A stretch of 64,000 nucleotides of DNA from Carallia brachiata (GCA_021464245.1 JADCRB010000067.1:2387908-2451907); one strand, 5' to 3'. Shown: positions 46,589-59,754, counted from the stretch's first letter. Numbers and translations are program-made. The notes: generated by a model not told the origin, from the letters alone.

Positions 46589-49040
46589 TACTCTCTGATA
46601 TTGGCTTTGCACTTGCAAATTGACGTATTCTGATCCAATTTCTGGTGCCAGGTCTTGAGCATTATTAACTCTAGACAAGTTCATAATTTTCAATTTTGGT
46701 TGATTGCATAAGCAATTTCGGTGCCATCACCATCATATCATATCATCAAAATTTGGTCATGGCCTTTAAACAATTAAACTATAGGTCCGTCTTACTGGCC
46801 AACAAATTAATTCGCCGATTTGGCACGTTTATTCCGTAGTCTTATGTTAGTGATAATGAGTCGAATGCTTTTGTCAAAGGAACCTTATCGTGGGTGGTAG
46901 AAATGTCCCTATATTAGTTAGTTCCTTCATTAGCTTAAATTAACCATGTTGGGATAATGAAAATCCAACCACCATAGATCAAAATCAGATAGAAAGGGAA
47001 AAAAACAGTGACAGTAAGACAAATAACTGGGACATATATGTGTGAATGTAACTGAGATGTGGGCCGACATATCTAGAAGTCCAAGGAAAGATGCGATGCA
47101 AAACCTACAAATTATCATGCTAACAAGAATTAAGATTAAACAATAGAAGATTTAAGAACTCCCAAGATGTTGAAAGCATGAATCTCACCACGGTGGCATG
47201 AGATCTAAGTTACGTAGTTCTGTCGTAATTAGAGATATCTCTAGATATATGTAGTGATGAGACCATAAAAGAATTTACTTGTCTTCCATTTTAAAAATCT
47301 AATCAAAAAATAAATTAGCATTGTGCGTAACCAACTTAAATGTGATTAGATTTTACGGCACTTAAAATATGCTCATTTACACTATGCTTTTAATCAAAAA
47401 AAAAAAAAAGTCATTAAATCCTGTTGCTCTCCTCTATACATTTTTGCAATTCCATTTGCCCTGCAGAATTAAGTTTTTTAGCACAAATATTTTAATCGCG
47501 GTGCCAACTCACGGGAAACAAACAAGTAGATACGCGGTGCATATTAAAAAAAAAAAAAGCAGAGAGAGAAAACTTGGAATTTGGTAGAAACAACCCATAA
47601 CTAAAACATTTAGTGACTGCAAACGCATTTAATCCACAAATTAACTCCAATATGCTAGCGCACATACGAGAAAATGGAGACGGAAACATTTGGTTTGGAA
47701 GATTTTTTGTGCTTCTAGAGCTGAGATAAAATCGAATTAATCAGTTTGTTTAGAATGATAAAAAATATTATTAAATAATTTTTACTGAAATAGTTGAGAA
47801 TGTGATAGAATTCAATTCATTCTACCACTTAAAAGAACAAGAATTCAATTCACTTCCTTTTTCTTCTTAGAAATGTATACCAAAAGGAGATTTAGACTAT
47901 AATTCAATTACAAAATTAGTTGAATTGGATTATATATCCTAACAAAAACTTAACTTCGATCGACTTTTTCCTGTGGAATCCCTTTTTTTTTAATATTTTT
48001 TTAGAGTCATCATTAATTAATCACAATTATTTATCATGATTATTTATCTTATCACGAACACTTCCAAATTTAAAAAAAAAAGGGTTAGTATTACTGCATG
48101 GGTTAGTACTTAGTAGAGAAGAGCTCATGTTTTATTATTTATTTTTTAAATATTTTCAGACAGGGAAAAAATCATGTTGGTATGATGTCATGTTGGAAAT
48201 GACTGTATCATTGGAGGCAGGATCGGATGGTGGCCTTCCTTTCCAGTCTCACCTGTTGCCCTTTGATGCATCAGGTGGTTATGATTGCCTCTGCCTTTTT
48301 GGACAAATTTTATAATCCTTTACCAAGCTAAGAGCTCACTGTGAAGTGTAAAACTGGCCCTCCACGTAATTTATCTCACTGTAAAGTAAGTCATGAACCT
48401 ATAGTTCGTTAGTTAATCAGTTTCAACCATTGATTTCCTTCGAGCTCCTGTTAATCTAGAATTTTTATTTCTTTTTAGTTGATTCCGATTAAAATTTAAA
48501 CTTAAATTTTTTTTTATCTAAGACTGATCCAGTAAATTAAATTTAAAAACCAACAATTTAACTATGGAATGAGCATTGGGCGCTGAACTCTGGACATGGA
48601 GACTGCTCCAAACCAGCAATCATCGGGCCACATTTGTATTATAGCATAATGAACTGTTGCTTTTTGACCTCTACTTTGACAAACTCAATTATTAGATGGT
48701 GCGGTCAAAGTAGTATGAGATACTAATTTCAAATAAGAAATCTTGAGTTTAAGGACTATTCTATATAATGTTATTTGGTTAAAATTTATGAGTATTGTTA
48801 AATTTAAATTTTTTTAATATAAATTTTATTATAATTATTTGAACTGTTAATATTACAAGTTAAACACTCTATACTCCTCAGTAAAACCATTGAGTCGCTA
48901 CCCGCCCTTTCTGATGTTAAAAAATAACTCGATTATCTGAGTAGAACGAAAAGGAAACTTTTGTTTCCTTTTTCTGTTTTGCGGATGTTTTTACTGCAAC
49001 AGTACCAACATAGCATTATCTATTGTTTACCCACTCAACA
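46589..49040. other. Intergenic sequence, no identifiable gene
   Basis: AT-rich and mixed sequence with no recognisable coding or RNA gene. Short frames on both strands lack family resemblance. Confidence 0.45.
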
Positions 49041-49044
49041 ATCT

Positions 49045-49685
49045 AACGGTCTGTTTAAGTTACCTGTTAAATATTACTATTATTAATTGTTATTACTGAT
49101 TACTGCTGCTGATTATTAATTGTTAATTCTTATTTGTTATTATTGATTGTTGATAAAATTAATAAAATATTTAATTAATTTTATACTTACTTGTTACTTA
49201 AATAATAAATGTCTAATTTAAAAATCTAATTGATATTTATATATCATATTGAAAATTTTATTTTCATATTTTATATTTTTATATTTTTAGAATAATATTG
49301 AGAATTATTTTACTTAATTTTTAGTTTTTTTTAAAAATATTAATTTTCACTAAAAGACAAAAATTATTATGTTTGAAAATTTTTTTATAAATATCAATAT
49401 TAAAGAAATTTGAAGTAAAAAAATATTATTTAAAAATAGTTGAAAAAAGAAATTATTGAAGTTATATAAATATTAATAAAATAAATTAATATATATAATT
49501 TATGTGACAAGTAAAAAAAATAATATTATATAAATATTTTTTAAGGATAATTTAGTCCATATAAATTATTATTAATATTAAAAATAAAAAATAATCCAAA
49601 AAAAGCAAAAATTGCCTAAAATTATTTTTTAATCAGCTGCTGCTGTTAATAAATTAAATAAAGAAATAAACAGAATCAAATAGTA
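49045..49685. mobile_element. Possible AT-rich non-autonomous transposon
   Basis: The very AT-rich block begins CGGTCTGTTTAAG and contains ACTGCTGCTGATTATTAAT near its left side. It ends with CAGCTGCTGCTGTTAATAAAT and AAACAGAATCAAATAG. Ends and sub-terminal CTGCTG motifs are roughly inverted (CTGTTT facing AAACAG). It is non-coding. The boundaries are inferred and weak. Confidence 0.4.
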
Positions 49686-50223
49686 ACACAAAAAAATATA
49701 TCCAACATTTATTTTCTTAATTTTTAAAAATAAAATACAAATACACTTTTTCATAAGTTTACTTAACCACTCTTTAAATCATTACTAACATGGAACGCCA
49801 TCTCCATCTGCTCAAATGGAACCATACGAGTGTTTGACATTGAAGCATTGAACCCTGTTTTGGATGACTCGTGATTAGTCTCAACCATTATTAAAGCTTG
49901 CAACTTGTCTTTGTTTACATGCGTTGGCAATGACAGCAATATATCAGAAATATTTGAAGGAATATGTCAAAAAAAAAGAAATATTTGAAGGAAAACTAGT
50001 CCCCAGTGGCACTGCTGGATAATAAAGTCCGTGTCTGCTATTGCACATGCTGAAATCAGTCAGTCGCTGTCGCTGAATTCCCTCCAGAGAAGGCCCATCA
50101 ACGGACAAGGAACCTTATCTCCTGACCCAAGTGCGGCACATATGGCTCGACAAAGAAGCTTATCCATATGGGGGCAGCAGCCCATTCAGCTGGGACAAGG
50201 GTGCTCTGCTGTTTTGAATAATC

Positions 50224-52799
50224 ATGGCAGCAGTATTGAGCTGCCATTTTCGATTTCTGGTTATTAGAAGTGCTGAAAATGTCAAACGCAAGCCTTTTTT
50301 CTCCTGCTCAATGCAACCTTCGCAAAGCAATATCAAGGTAACAAAATTAATTATTAGTAACATGTTAGCTGCTTTAAGAGGAAACAAAAGTACAAACTTC
50401 TATACCTTTTGTGCATACTGGTGATGGGAAACAGGTAGTTATAAATGGAGCAGCAAAGGAAATAGGACGGGCGGCAGTTGTTGCAGTGACCAAAGCCAGA
50501 GGAATGGAAGTGGCAGGTGCAGTGGATACTCATTTTGTAGGAGAAGATGTTGGAGAGGTCCCCTAGTTCTCGTTTTAGCTTACTGCTAGTAATTTTAATG
50601 ACCCCTGTTTATGGAGACCCCTTTTGGGTATTGATATTAACAATCATTGCCTCTATTTCTCTTCATTTGTGAAAGTAGGTTTGTGACATGGAAGAGCCAC
50701 TGGAAATACCCATACTGAATGATCTCACCATGGTTTTAGGATCAATCTCTCAGGTCATACACCATAACCCTCTTTCTCTCTCTCTCTCAAGTGCATCAAA
50801 TAAAGCATTTGGGATATTCTTGGCAGGCAAAAGAAATAGGAGTAGTCATTGACTTCACCGATCCTTCCACCGTTTATGACAACGTAAAACAGGTTAAAAT
50901 TCATAATTCCTCACCTCCTATGAACAAAGCAATACATTAGGAAAATTGTCTCTACGTCATAACCCACGCTTCAGTTCGCATCTGTTATCAGGCAACAGCT
51001 TTTGGCATGAAAAGCGTGGTCTATGTGCCCCGGATTAAACTAGATACAGTCACAGCATTATCAGCGTTGTGTGAGAAGGCCAGCATGGTGAGCACATGGT
51101 GAGATTTTGCTACAGTTGAATAAAATATTGTTGTTGCCTTACAACAAAGCTGTACCTATAAGCTTCATATTTACATTGCAACATTGACAGGGCTGTCTTG
51201 TAGCACCCACTCTATCCATAGGATCAATACTCCTCCAGCAAGCAGCCATTTCAGCTTCCTTCCACTACAACAATGTAGAAATTGTGGAATCGAGGGCAAA
51301 CGCAACAGTAAGTCAGAAGTTAAAAAGCCAATGTTTTGTGTTAAAATGCGTGAAACAGAGACATCCAACGAGTTTCCAAGATTTTTGTTATCATATGGAA
51401 CATTTTGTAAGGAAGGAACATAAGAAGTTAGAAAAAATAGGATGTGGTGAGGTAGTTAGGCCACCGTGAGAATGAAAACTCAATAGACACGTAAGTTACA
51501 CATAACATGATCACATGTGAAATATGCGAGACATGATTGATGAGGATGACTAATAATCAACATGTAGTCTTAATGTTAGTTGGACTGCTTTCAAGAAGAC
51601 GGTGAACTTGATTGTTGGAAGGCAACAACCAAAGCCAGTAGCAGCCTTTGACCAGAATAAAAGGGAAAGGAAACTCAAATGATGCAGAAAATGATGAAAG
51701 ACCATAAAGAAGAAAAATAATAAAGTTTGCAGTTCTTTTCCGCTGGAAGGTTGCACATGCCAATCAAAAATGTACATGAAAAGAATAATATGGTTTCAGA
51801 CAAACCATTAGACTTAGAATGTCACCCTCCAAAATTATTTATCCTTTCAAATTAGCATCTTCCACAACACACATACAACCATAGCTACTCATACACAATG
51901 ATGCACACAAACGATAATATTATGCATCACTAATCCCATGCACGTGTGGAGAGCTGGATATACCGGAATTGTATTTTGTGCACAGGATCTGCCATCAACG
52001 GATGCGGCCCAAATTGCAAGGAACCTTTCCAACCTGGGCCAGATCTATAACAAGGAAGACATGTCAACAGATGTTTTGGTAAGCACGTTCTCCAACTAGG
52101 TTATGTCACTATATAAATGGCACAACAAAGCAAAAGAGTTGGGTATAATAATCATTTTATTTATGGACCAAAAGTATATTATGGGTACATAATACATAAT
52201 AGTCCTCCCTTGCTCACCCTTTCCCCCTCAGTGGATATTACCTAAAATATTTGTGCAGTGATCAACGTGGCTATGGGCAATCTTCTTAATGTAGAATGTT
52301 CAACAGAAGACGATGTAATTAATTAGAAGGTATAAACACTCAAGTTTGGGCATAGCAGATGACTCATTTTATTTGTGCCTGCAAGGCAAGAGGCCAAGTT
52401 CTGGGAGAAGATGGTGTTAGAGTGCATAGCTTAGTCCTACCAGGGCTTCCCGCCAGCACAACTGTCTACTTCTCTGGCCCAGGAGAGGTATGTTTTCTGG
52501 TTCTCTTTTCTAATTTATTCCCACACCAGGTAAAAAAGTACCTTGTCAATATGATAATCCAACCACGGCTGCTGATGGTCACAGATTTACTCCATCAAAC
52601 ATGATATCACAGATGTGACGTGCCTCATGCCTGGGCTACTCTTGGGCATTAGAAAGGTCATTCGTCTTAAGGTAATCAGCTGCACAAGCTTCGATTCCTT
52701 TTCTGAGACTTTCTGCTCAGTCCTATTCAAATAAAACAATTTATTTTCTCTTTGCACTTGTCACAGAATCTGGTGTATGGCTTGGAGAAATTTTTATAA
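50224..52799 (+). CDS. CRR1: CRR1, dihydrodipicolinate reductase-like NDH assembly factor, chloroplastic
   Basis: This is a stromal protein required for assembly of the chloroplast NDH complex of cyclic electron flow. Ten exons: 50224-50337, 50435-50557, 50679-50753, 50827-50892, 50992-51087, 51191-51307, 51986-52078, 52386-52487, 52585-52671 and 52767-52799. All are whole-codon exons, giving 301 residues. The first exon (38 residues) is Ser/Arg-rich with few acids and serves as a chloroplast transit peptide. The Rossmann-like start is VVINGAAKEIGRA, and DFTDPSTVYDNV matches the DapB fold. The DapB catalytic HHxxKxDxPSGTA block is replaced by ESRANATDLPSTDAA (about 190-204), so the His and Lys needed for catalysis are absent, as known for CRR1. 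The exon-2 donor is GAG|GTCCCC, weak beyond the GT, but using it reproduces the conserved junction. Confidence 0.95.
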
Positions 52800-53722
52800 G
52801 AAGCTTTCTTCAAGTTCCAATCAAGGAACCTAGTCCATGATATAACTTACAGAGTTGATGATGACACCAAGTAAACCTGGATGAAAAAAGTTCAAGTCAG
52901 GAAGCCTAAACAACAATTCGAAAGTGGAGACAAAGATTTTGTTAATTTATCACACAACATCAAGATTTTCGATCAATTTCATTCACCAGATAACGAGATT
53001 CATTGGACTTAGAAGACAGGTTAAGATTCCAGTATATTCATTTCGAGATATAAACAGGATGGCTTTCTCAGGCGTAAAATGCTTTGGATGTCATTGCAAC
53101 TGTAATGAGTTACATGCTTGGCGTCCATTTGATTACCAAGAAGTCATAGAACAAGAAGAAGAGCTCAGAGCCTTCAGAAGTTGCTCAAACATCTGCCTTT
53201 CTGCGTATTCCAGAATTTGTTCTAATGCCATAACCTAATGCCAATCAAGTGAAACCTCATCAATCCAATGCTGAGAAATCTATATCAGCTTTAACTAAGA
53301 TTCGAGTCCTCAATATTATGCAGCTCCATAACAGGCAAAACTTGAATTTAAGTTACTATCAGTTCCCAAATTATCTAGTCAGCAACACAGACTATCTATT
53401 AGTTCCTTACACCGGGATTACATTATGGCTTTGAGCCTTATAGAATTTTGAAGATATCTTAACATTGATATTGCAGTTGGACGTTAAAAGGCTACTTGTC
53501 AAAAATTAAAAAATAAAATAAACCAATTTCCTTCTAATTGTAAAGTCGTTTACAAAGGACAAAGAGGACACAAATAACAGGGAAGCAAAAAAGGGCAGTC
53601 ACACTAAATTCACAAATACCATGCCAATGAGTTGGCGAATAGCCTTGGCTTAAAAGAAATTGGATATTGGTAGTCAACTGGCCCAAATAATATATTTCTA
53701 TCTATGAAGGGCAATTTTGGTC
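52800..53722. other. Spacer between convergent CRR1 and CCB2
   Basis: About 920 bases separate the two stop codons and must hold both 3' UTRs. A plus-strand frame of 104 codons (52924-53238) contains a CFGCHCNC motif but has no family resemblance, and its position after the CRR1 stop suggests untranslated sequence. Transcripts of the two genes may overlap here. Confidence 0.5.
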
Positions 53723-56069
53723 TTAAGTAGTACAATCCCTTGGAATCGGAGTTTGGGATACTGACTGCATATAGACCTTCACCTCTTCCAATCCCGAGTG
53801 AACCCATTCAATCAATTCAAAAACTGATCTTTCTACTGGAAGTTCTCCCCAGAAGTCCAGGCCGCTTCTTAAGTCTCAAAATAAACAAATCAAATAAGGA
53901 AGGAATAAACATGCAAGCAAACAGCCAGCCCGGAAAAAGCAGCACTTTTTTTATTCATTCAAACCATCAAAATTTTTTTCTAAAATTCATTAAAATTCTG
54001 AAGATATGTCCTTACCTCTAAATTTATTTGCAACTGCTCTTATCCAAGCTCTATCTTTGTCACTATACGCATACTCTGTGCTTGAAATCAACAGAAGAAA
54101 ACCTTCACTCGTTCCCACCTCATTTGTACTTTGGCCCTTGGCTTGAATTACAGGCTCTAACAGTAGCGAACGAGTCCCATTCGGAAGCATCTCCCAATTT
54201 CCAGAATCTTATATATTGATCATGCCATTAACATCGTTCCAGGGTACAAAAGACAGTCACACGAGCCATAATTTCTTTGTAACATGCAAATCAAATTCAA
54301 ACACATAACAAACAGAATTTCCAACTCTTTTTACACCTGATGGATCTGTAATCGTTTTTAATTTCAACCTAATTATAGCTACATGAAATTACAGTCTTAA
54401 TACATTTAAGTTACTATACCCATTTCTAGACATAGTATACAAGACAAAAGACCCAGTCAAATACACACTGTTCTTTACCAGAATAAAGCTCAACAGATTT
54501 TACCTGCATTCTGCGGGTAATAAAGAGCCTCAGTCAAATCTGAAAAACCAATGCTGTCAATCTGTCTCTCAAACCAATCAATCAGTTGAGATTTTGAGAA
54601 ATTATCAGGAGTAGCCCAGTATCCACGGACACACAATTTACCGTGAACCGATATCAGCTAGGAAACAATGAAAAAGAAAAAACCACTAATTGATAACTTG
54701 AAAATGGCATTCACACAAGTGTTATGATATTTGTGTAACAGAAGAATAACAATAGAGCAACACTGAAAACAACATCCTATCTTTTATGGTTTTAGTTCTA
54801 TTTGAAGATAGCCACCACTGGAGCGTACCACTGCAATGGTGTTTGTGTTGCTCAATAAAACATACGTGGCCCAGGCCAAGTCCTCCTTGCTACCATCAGA
54901 GATGTTTTCAGACATCACAAATATTTGCTCGACACCTTGAGGAAGAGTTGCCTTATCAACTAAAGCTGTACCCTGTGAAATTTCACAAGCTGCCTATTAA
55001 GGAAGATGTACATGTATTTCACATATAAAGCCATTCACAGCAGCAAAATAAATAAAACTAAACAGTCCAAGGATGCTCCAATAACTCTTTGCCACTTTCA
55101 CAGCATTATACCATCACAAAATCAACCATTTTCATCTATGCCAGGTATTATCAACAAAATTGTTGAGCCTTCTTCAAGGCCATATTCCCCACTATATTCA
55201 TATACCCAGAGATTAAGCCACAGCTAAATGCTCAAAGTGTAAACAACGTAAAGCCACTGCCACTTGAGGCATTAGAAACGTAATTTTTTCCCCACATGCC
55301 CCCCCGGGCCCGGGGGGGGGGGGGGGGTTGCGCCGTGTTGTGGAGCAAAAGGCAATGTGCATAAGTTAATGTCAATCAACGCAAGCAAGTCACAATTAAG
55401 GACTAATCCCACAAGCACAATGGCTTCTAGCACCTCACATAACTACAGAAAATTCCATATGCCAAAACACACAATAACAAAGCAATAGTTTTGTTCATTA
55501 CCTTAAGAAACCTCCCAAAGTAAGGAAGTGCAATGGAGAATGCCGCCAAAGAAAGTCCCAGAGCCTCTGTTCTCTACGCCAAACAATACATTCACAAAAT
55601 TAACAACAAATACATACTATTACTAGCAACCCCAAGATTACATTTTCCAATGACACCAAAATAGAAAATGACAGAAAATGAAAACCCCACTTACCAGCTG
55701 TGCTGGAGTAGTCTCAGAATAGGAACCCACAAAGTGATTCAACAGCAGAAGCGACCCGAACCCGTACCCGATGAATCTGGGCAAATAAGACTCGTCCAAT
55801 CCGGGTATACCTTGAAACACCCACCAAATAACCAGATAAATTACCCAAAGAAAAAAGTATATATATATATATATCGAGTTGTTTTTACCAAATGTAAAGC
55901 GAAGAACGGAAAGATTCAGCTGCTGTTGCTGTGGCCCTTGTTGTTGATTGTTTCCGTTTCCGGAGTTGTCCAAGCGAACGCACACCGTAAGGGATTTTCT
56001 GGCGGTTTTGGCGCGAAAACCGGGTCTGGTTTTCAACGGAATTAACGTGTGGATTGCGAGGCTGCTCAT
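53723..56069 (-). CDS. CCB2: CCB2 (HCF208), cofactor assembly of cytochrome b6f complex, chloroplastic
   Basis: This thylakoid membrane protein helps attach haem c(i) covalently to cytochrome b6. Minus-strand exons are 56069-55889, 55810-55695, 55573-55502, 54972-54829, 54657-54504, 54207-54016 and 53874-53723, in frame throughout and giving 336 residues. Residues 1 to about 45 form a basic, hydroxylated transit peptide. The family block is LNLSVLRFTFGIPGLDESYL, then two membrane segments (about 73-91 and 103-121). The soluble part includes SKEDLAWATYVLL, GKLCVRGYW and EYAYSDKDRAWIRAVANKF. An in-frame ATG 17 codons upstream (56120) is possible, but the family start favours 56069. Exon 7 is the least certain: it is open, in phase and protein-like (DFWGELPVERSVFELIEWVH), but without splicing the protein would end seven codons after exon 6. 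Confidence 0.9.
55299..55327. repeat. CCCGGGCCCGGG followed by a long G run, inside a CCB2 intron
   Basis: A short palindrome of Cs and Gs followed by an uninterrupted run of about 18 Gs sits in CCB2 intron 3, in otherwise AT-rich DNA. On the CCB2 coding strand it is C-rich. It may be a natural slippage-prone tract or an assembly artefact. Confidence 0.7.
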
Positions 56070-56129
56070 TTTCTCCTCCTCTTGTTCTGCCAAGGTGATC
56101 CAGTTGAATGTCCTTCTCAAATCAAATTG

Positions 56130-58830
56130 AATCTGGCCTGGATCCGGCGATTTCAGCGTGGAAATAGCGTTATAAATTGGGCCCCGGGGCCCTGCCGAAT
56201 TCCGAATTTGGGCTCACAAGTTGTGCGGGACAGGCCTTACTCAAGACCACCAAAATAGGCATGATATGTTATTTGATTTCCTGATGTTGGAAATTATATA
56301 CGCAGCGCATAGACATGGTGTTCGCGTCCACCAAACGTATGACAATGGCATAAATATTTTTATTATTACTTTTTTTACGAGAAAAATGGAAAAGCCTTCA
56401 GTCCTGCATCTCCTATCGTGAAAGATTGCGTTGGATACACGTTTTAAGGTAGCTTGGGTCGTTACATTCGACTAGGAGAGAGTAAGCTTTAAAATTGATA
56501 TTATTTTGACATCCTATAAAATTAGATATATGTATAATTTTATTAAATTTTTTGATAATATTCGAACTCATAACTTTATCAACAACGTATCCTCTGAACA
56601 TAAATATTTTTATTCCTCGTCTTCTTGTCAAAACCTCCACAGTACTCTGTGTCGACAATATGCATTTTGTTGAGTTAATATGTTGCTTTCAAGGTTTTTA
56701 CGTTGTTTTGTCTTTTTTCCCAATGATCGTTGGAATTGAATCCCTTAAACTGTTTCTGTACTTATCCAGTTCCGAAGATGTAGGGAAAGGGAAAGTAAAC
56801 TTACAAGGCTGCTAATTAAGTGCTCGAAACAAATTAGATCAACATTTCTTTGCAGGTCCTTTGCTTTTAATTCGTTCACTGTTCGCCATTACATGTTCTT
56901 ATTTGTTGTCTCTACCTGGATGCAGGCTGCAAGTCCTTCACAATTGTGTTTGAAAATGCTAAACTTAACATCATTTTGTCCAGACAGCAATCGTGACTTA
57001 TGAGATTCTAGTACTGGATCAGATGGCATTAAAATGTTATATATTTAGGTGCCTCGCGAATATATAAATTATTATACATGTGAATCGAGGTCGATAGAAG
57101 ATCTATCACTCGAGTACTGTTGAATTTGAATGAATCTTCTCTTAATTTAATTGTATTGTTAATAAATATAAAACTCAACAACATACTTTCTGCGTTTAAT
57201 CCCCTAAATTAGGGGGCGAGCACAAAGAGAAGAGTTGAACTTCAATCCTTAAATTAGAAAGTGAGCACAGAGATAATACTCAAATTCAGACCGTGACCGC
57301 GAAAAAAATACTAAAAAATTAATCAGACTACTACTTCAAGTAATAAAATATTATATATTATGGAAGTATCACCATAAGATATGAATAATTAGCTACATCG
57401 TATTTTTTCCAAGTAATCTACAAAGAAAAAAAAAAAAGTTGTAATTGTAGCCCAAGCGAATCTCTAATCCCCAACATTGAACCATTTGAGGCAGTAGCTT
57501 GACTAATTATTCAATGCGTCCGTCTCCTTATTGGGTTAGATTCAAGTCACCGTAGTATAGTTTTTTTTATTAACAAAAGTAGTGCTCGTGCGATGTGGAT
57601 TTATAACTTGTTAACATTGTGACAGGAGGTGGGAGAGGCTCATTTGAGTTAGGTCCAATAGTATTTGTATAGTGGGTATTTTTATAAAAATAGTTGAATT
57701 AGACATTCAAATAAGGGAGTTATTCCTATCCAAGTTCATAAACATCATAATGAACATACCTACGAACTTTTTTTTTGTCTTTGGATAAAAAATAAACCCC
57801 CAATATTGGAGCCTTCAGGTTTTTCTTTTTCTTTCCGCCAGCAATTTTTTGATAATGTTTTCTCTCTCTCTCTCTCTCTTTTTGACTGACGATAATGTTT
57901 TGTTTAATCAAAGACCGTGGGTGCATCGAAAATCTTATTAATGCCATAGAGAATAAACGTTTTTTTTTCCCCATAAAGAATAAACATTGATGAGTAACAT
58001 CAAAAAGACAAAAAGAGTCATTAAGATATTTCAGTCGAGCAAAAGAAATTTTTTTAACCATGATATAATTAATGGTTATCCTATAAGTAGTTAGTAAAAT
58101 AATTTCAAAATACTGAAAAAAGAACACAACAGTTTAGAGAATAAATCTTGTTATAAATTCTACAATTAAGTGAATTTTTTAAATAATCCAACCTCTCGTA
58201 TCTCCTAAATTCAAAAGTCTAGCAAAAGAATTTTATAGTTTGATTCCATGTCTTGCAAATAATTGGTTAACATTTGAGTTTTCAATTAGTCGATTTGACT
58301 TATGTTCGAGAAGAGATATGATTTATAGCCAACAGCAACCCAGACAAAATGAGGCAATCTAAGCCTTAAGGCTCAAGAACTTGGGCATAAACCTAGAGGA
58401 CTTCTTGTTGAAACTTTCCCGACCTCTGGAATAAAGCTGCGACCCCACAATGGCTTGTGTGCATTACTATTTCTTCGAAAAAACATTCTACATGCTTTTT
58501 TTTATCCCTCAATATTTATAAGAAAGACCGAAAATTATTAAAAAATAATTGAACTACTTATAATTAAATATATAACTAAGAAGTCTTAACAAATATATCT
58601 CAATTAATTATGTGAAAAGCACGAAACCTTCTCTTTCCATTAGACCTTACATTTGAAACCCAGATCTGGCTGTTTCTTCGATATATTTTTGGCTACACAA
58701 CTCTGATAGATTAGGAAACCAGCATAGGGTATTGCCTTAGTGAACTTTATTATTTTTAACGAGAGAGAGAAAAAAAAAGGGGGGATAGGCGATATAGCAT
58801 TCAGGTTAATATTTTTGTGAGTTTTTATTT
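56130..58830. other. Intergenic sequence upstream of CCB2, no identifiable gene
   Basis: The first 100 bases, with GGGCCCCGGGGCCC near 56180-56193, probably belong to the CCB2 promoter. The rest is AT-rich, with a TC microsatellite near 57861-57880. The 133-codon minus-strand frame at 57726-58127 spans poly-Lys and the microsatellite and has no family resemblance. Confidence 0.45.
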
Positions 58831-58839
58831 TTTTGAAAA

Positions 58840-59110
58840 AAATTTATTACTGATATGTCGGTTATTAGATCTGTGTATTAAGACTAACATTTAACCATTG
58901 TTTTACTTCATTTAACTACCTTAAAGGGACAGATCTACCACCTAAGTATTATTATATCCGAGCGTAACTTCTTCAAATCGATTATAGTATTAACGAATCT
59001 GAAACAAATATTGTGTCGGACCTGGTAAGCAAAAAGGCAAATGCCTCCAAGTGCTAACGCTAAGATTCGAATCAGGATCAGATGTAGGGAAGTATGCTGG
59101 AACATTACTG
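58840..59110. repeat. Dispersed repeat family A, copy 2
   Basis: GATATGTCGGTTATTAGATC, then CAGATCTACCACCTAAGTAT and a distal AAGATTCGAATC motif align with 18681-18970 in the same order. The copy is diverged by many substitutions. It is non-coding. Confidence 0.5.
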
Positions 59111-59754
59111 AACTACCACCTCGTGTGATATATTTCCATTAGTTAAACACTTATGTGTCATCTCTTTGCCATTTATTATGGATATAATCCAGATTTTAAC
59201 AATGTGATTAATCTTGTTGCTTATAAACTGGGGTAGAGAAGAGCCGTATCCATATACATAAAATGCCAGCACGACAGAATGTTATTTCACCGAACAAATA
59301 CTAGTTCCAAACTTCTTTATCTTGCAAGTGCCTGCCGAGAATCCCAGTTAGGCGAAGATATAAGATATAAAATATGCGTTAATTGTTTATGACTACAAAT
59401 TTTTTCTCTTCTTTTATTTTGTAGAAAAATTTGTGTAGCAATTATACTCTCTTGTCCTGACTTCATCATCTAATATGCCTAAATTTTTCAACAATAGAAA
59501 AAAAATCTAGAATCTTTATCACGTCTCAAAATTTGTTTTTCCTCACTAATTATGTGGTTCAATAACACGAATTTTGAGTGCTTCATTATAGTTATCGAGT
59601 TTGAAATTCTGACAACGAGATCAATGAAATTGTCAGGAAAAAAATATGAGATTAAATATCTTCGCAAGACTCTGTTACACTTTAGGGTTTTTTTTATTTC
59701 TATTTTTTATAAAAGTCAACCAAGTTATGATTTTTTTTAGCGACAAAAAAAAAT

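Noticed and set aside
50031..50267. GTG-started frame upstream of CRR1
   Set aside because: It has no ATG, is out of frame with CRR1, and is best explained as 5' leader sequence.
57726..58127. 133-codon minus-strand frame
   Set aside because: It crosses a TC microsatellite and poly-A tracts (runs of Lys, Glu and Arg) and has no homologous-looking core.
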